DNA from: an uncultured bacterium
Lineage (GTDB): Bacteria > Planctomycetota > UBA1135 > GCA-002686595
Reading direction: 5' to 3'
NCBI GenBank assembly: GCA_913058555.1
Contig: CAJXRJ010000477.1
Location: 1 to 5,985 of the forward strand
DNA: 5,985 nucleotides
Shown here: positions 5,885 through 5,985 of the stretch, piece by piece
Layout of the letters: each line of letters starts with the position of its first letter
How positions within the stretch are numbered: the stretch's first letter is position 1
The notes under the pieces: generated by a model
What the model was told of the DNA's origin: nothing
The model's input: the letters and a program-made list of their open reading frames with translations, nothing else
Databases searched by the model: none
Made by a program: the position numbers and the translations under genes

Positions 5885-5985
5885 CTATTCACCCTGCCAG
5901 ACGAGGGCGCTGCCGCCTTTCCCTTTCTTGCCGGCGCCAAGGCAGAAGAGGCCCTTGGTGGACGAGACGTAGATGTGTTTGCCTG
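5885..5985 (-). CDS. C-terminal end of a PQQ-like beta-propeller protein (partial)
   Basis: Reading leftward from the window edge, the last 32 codons give GKHIYVSSTKGLFCLGAG, a Lys/Gly-rich linker, and a final SALVWQGE before TAG at 5887-5885. The '(G)K.IYV.S..GLFCL.AG' pattern is the typical outer strand and turn of a PQQ-binding-like or quinoprotein-type beta-propeller blade (BamB-like repeats), and 'LVWQGE' looks like the closing strand. Such proteins are commonly exported in Planctomycetota and are often of unknown substrate. The start and most of the gene lie beyond position 5985, so enzyme activity cannot be judged. It is co-directional with the two minus-strand genes that follow but separated from them by 131 bp holding two hairpins. 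Confidence 0.7.
   Translation of the reverse strand, partial: GKHIYVSSTKGLFCLGAGKKGKGGSALVWQGE

Overview
The window is GC-rich DNA from a bacterium whose proteins are mostly exported. It holds three complete genes and one gene cut by the window edge, and each complete gene begins with a signal-peptide-like segment. The best lineage clue is the C-terminal half of the first gene. It starts Phe-Cys-Thr-Ala-Ser-Val-Asn-Ser-Thr-Gly and closes with Trp-Asn-Phe-Gln-Ile-Trp-Tyr-Arg-Asp, a pattern I associate with secreted proteins of marine Planctomycetota (the Saltatorellus/Poly30-type group). The metallopeptidase-like gene and the beta-propeller fragment fit that source. The assignment rests on remembered family patterns, not on a search.

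Layout: positions 1-224 hold a leader region with a stem-loop and a possible, unproven end of an upstream plus-strand gene. Positions 225-1160 (+) encode a 311-residue secreted two-domain beta-sandwich protein. It converges, with only 21 bp between stop codons, on a minus-strand gene (1182-3728) for an 848-residue predicted exported protein. That protein has repeated beta-rich segments, then a long lysine-rich helical region, then a short beta-rich C-terminus; I do not recognise a named family. Upstream of it on the same strand, after 102 bp, lies a 640-residue secreted HExxH metallopeptidase-like protein (3831-5753) with a probable PsbP/DcrB-like C-terminal domain. After another 131 bp, which holds two stem-loops, comes the C-terminal end of a minus-strand PQQ-like beta-propeller protein (5885-5985, running off the window).

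The three minus-strand genes point the same way. The 102-bp gap between the peptidase-like gene and the beta-repeat gene shows no convincing terminator, so co-transcription is possible. The strong hairpin just after the propeller stop codon suggests that gene ends its own transcript or is only partly read through. No RNA gene, mobile element, CRISPR array, tRNA or origin was seen. The most novel material is the uncharacterised beta-repeat/lysine-coil protein and the peptidase-like protein with its added C-terminal domain. I see no recognisable defence, secondary-metabolite or mobile system.
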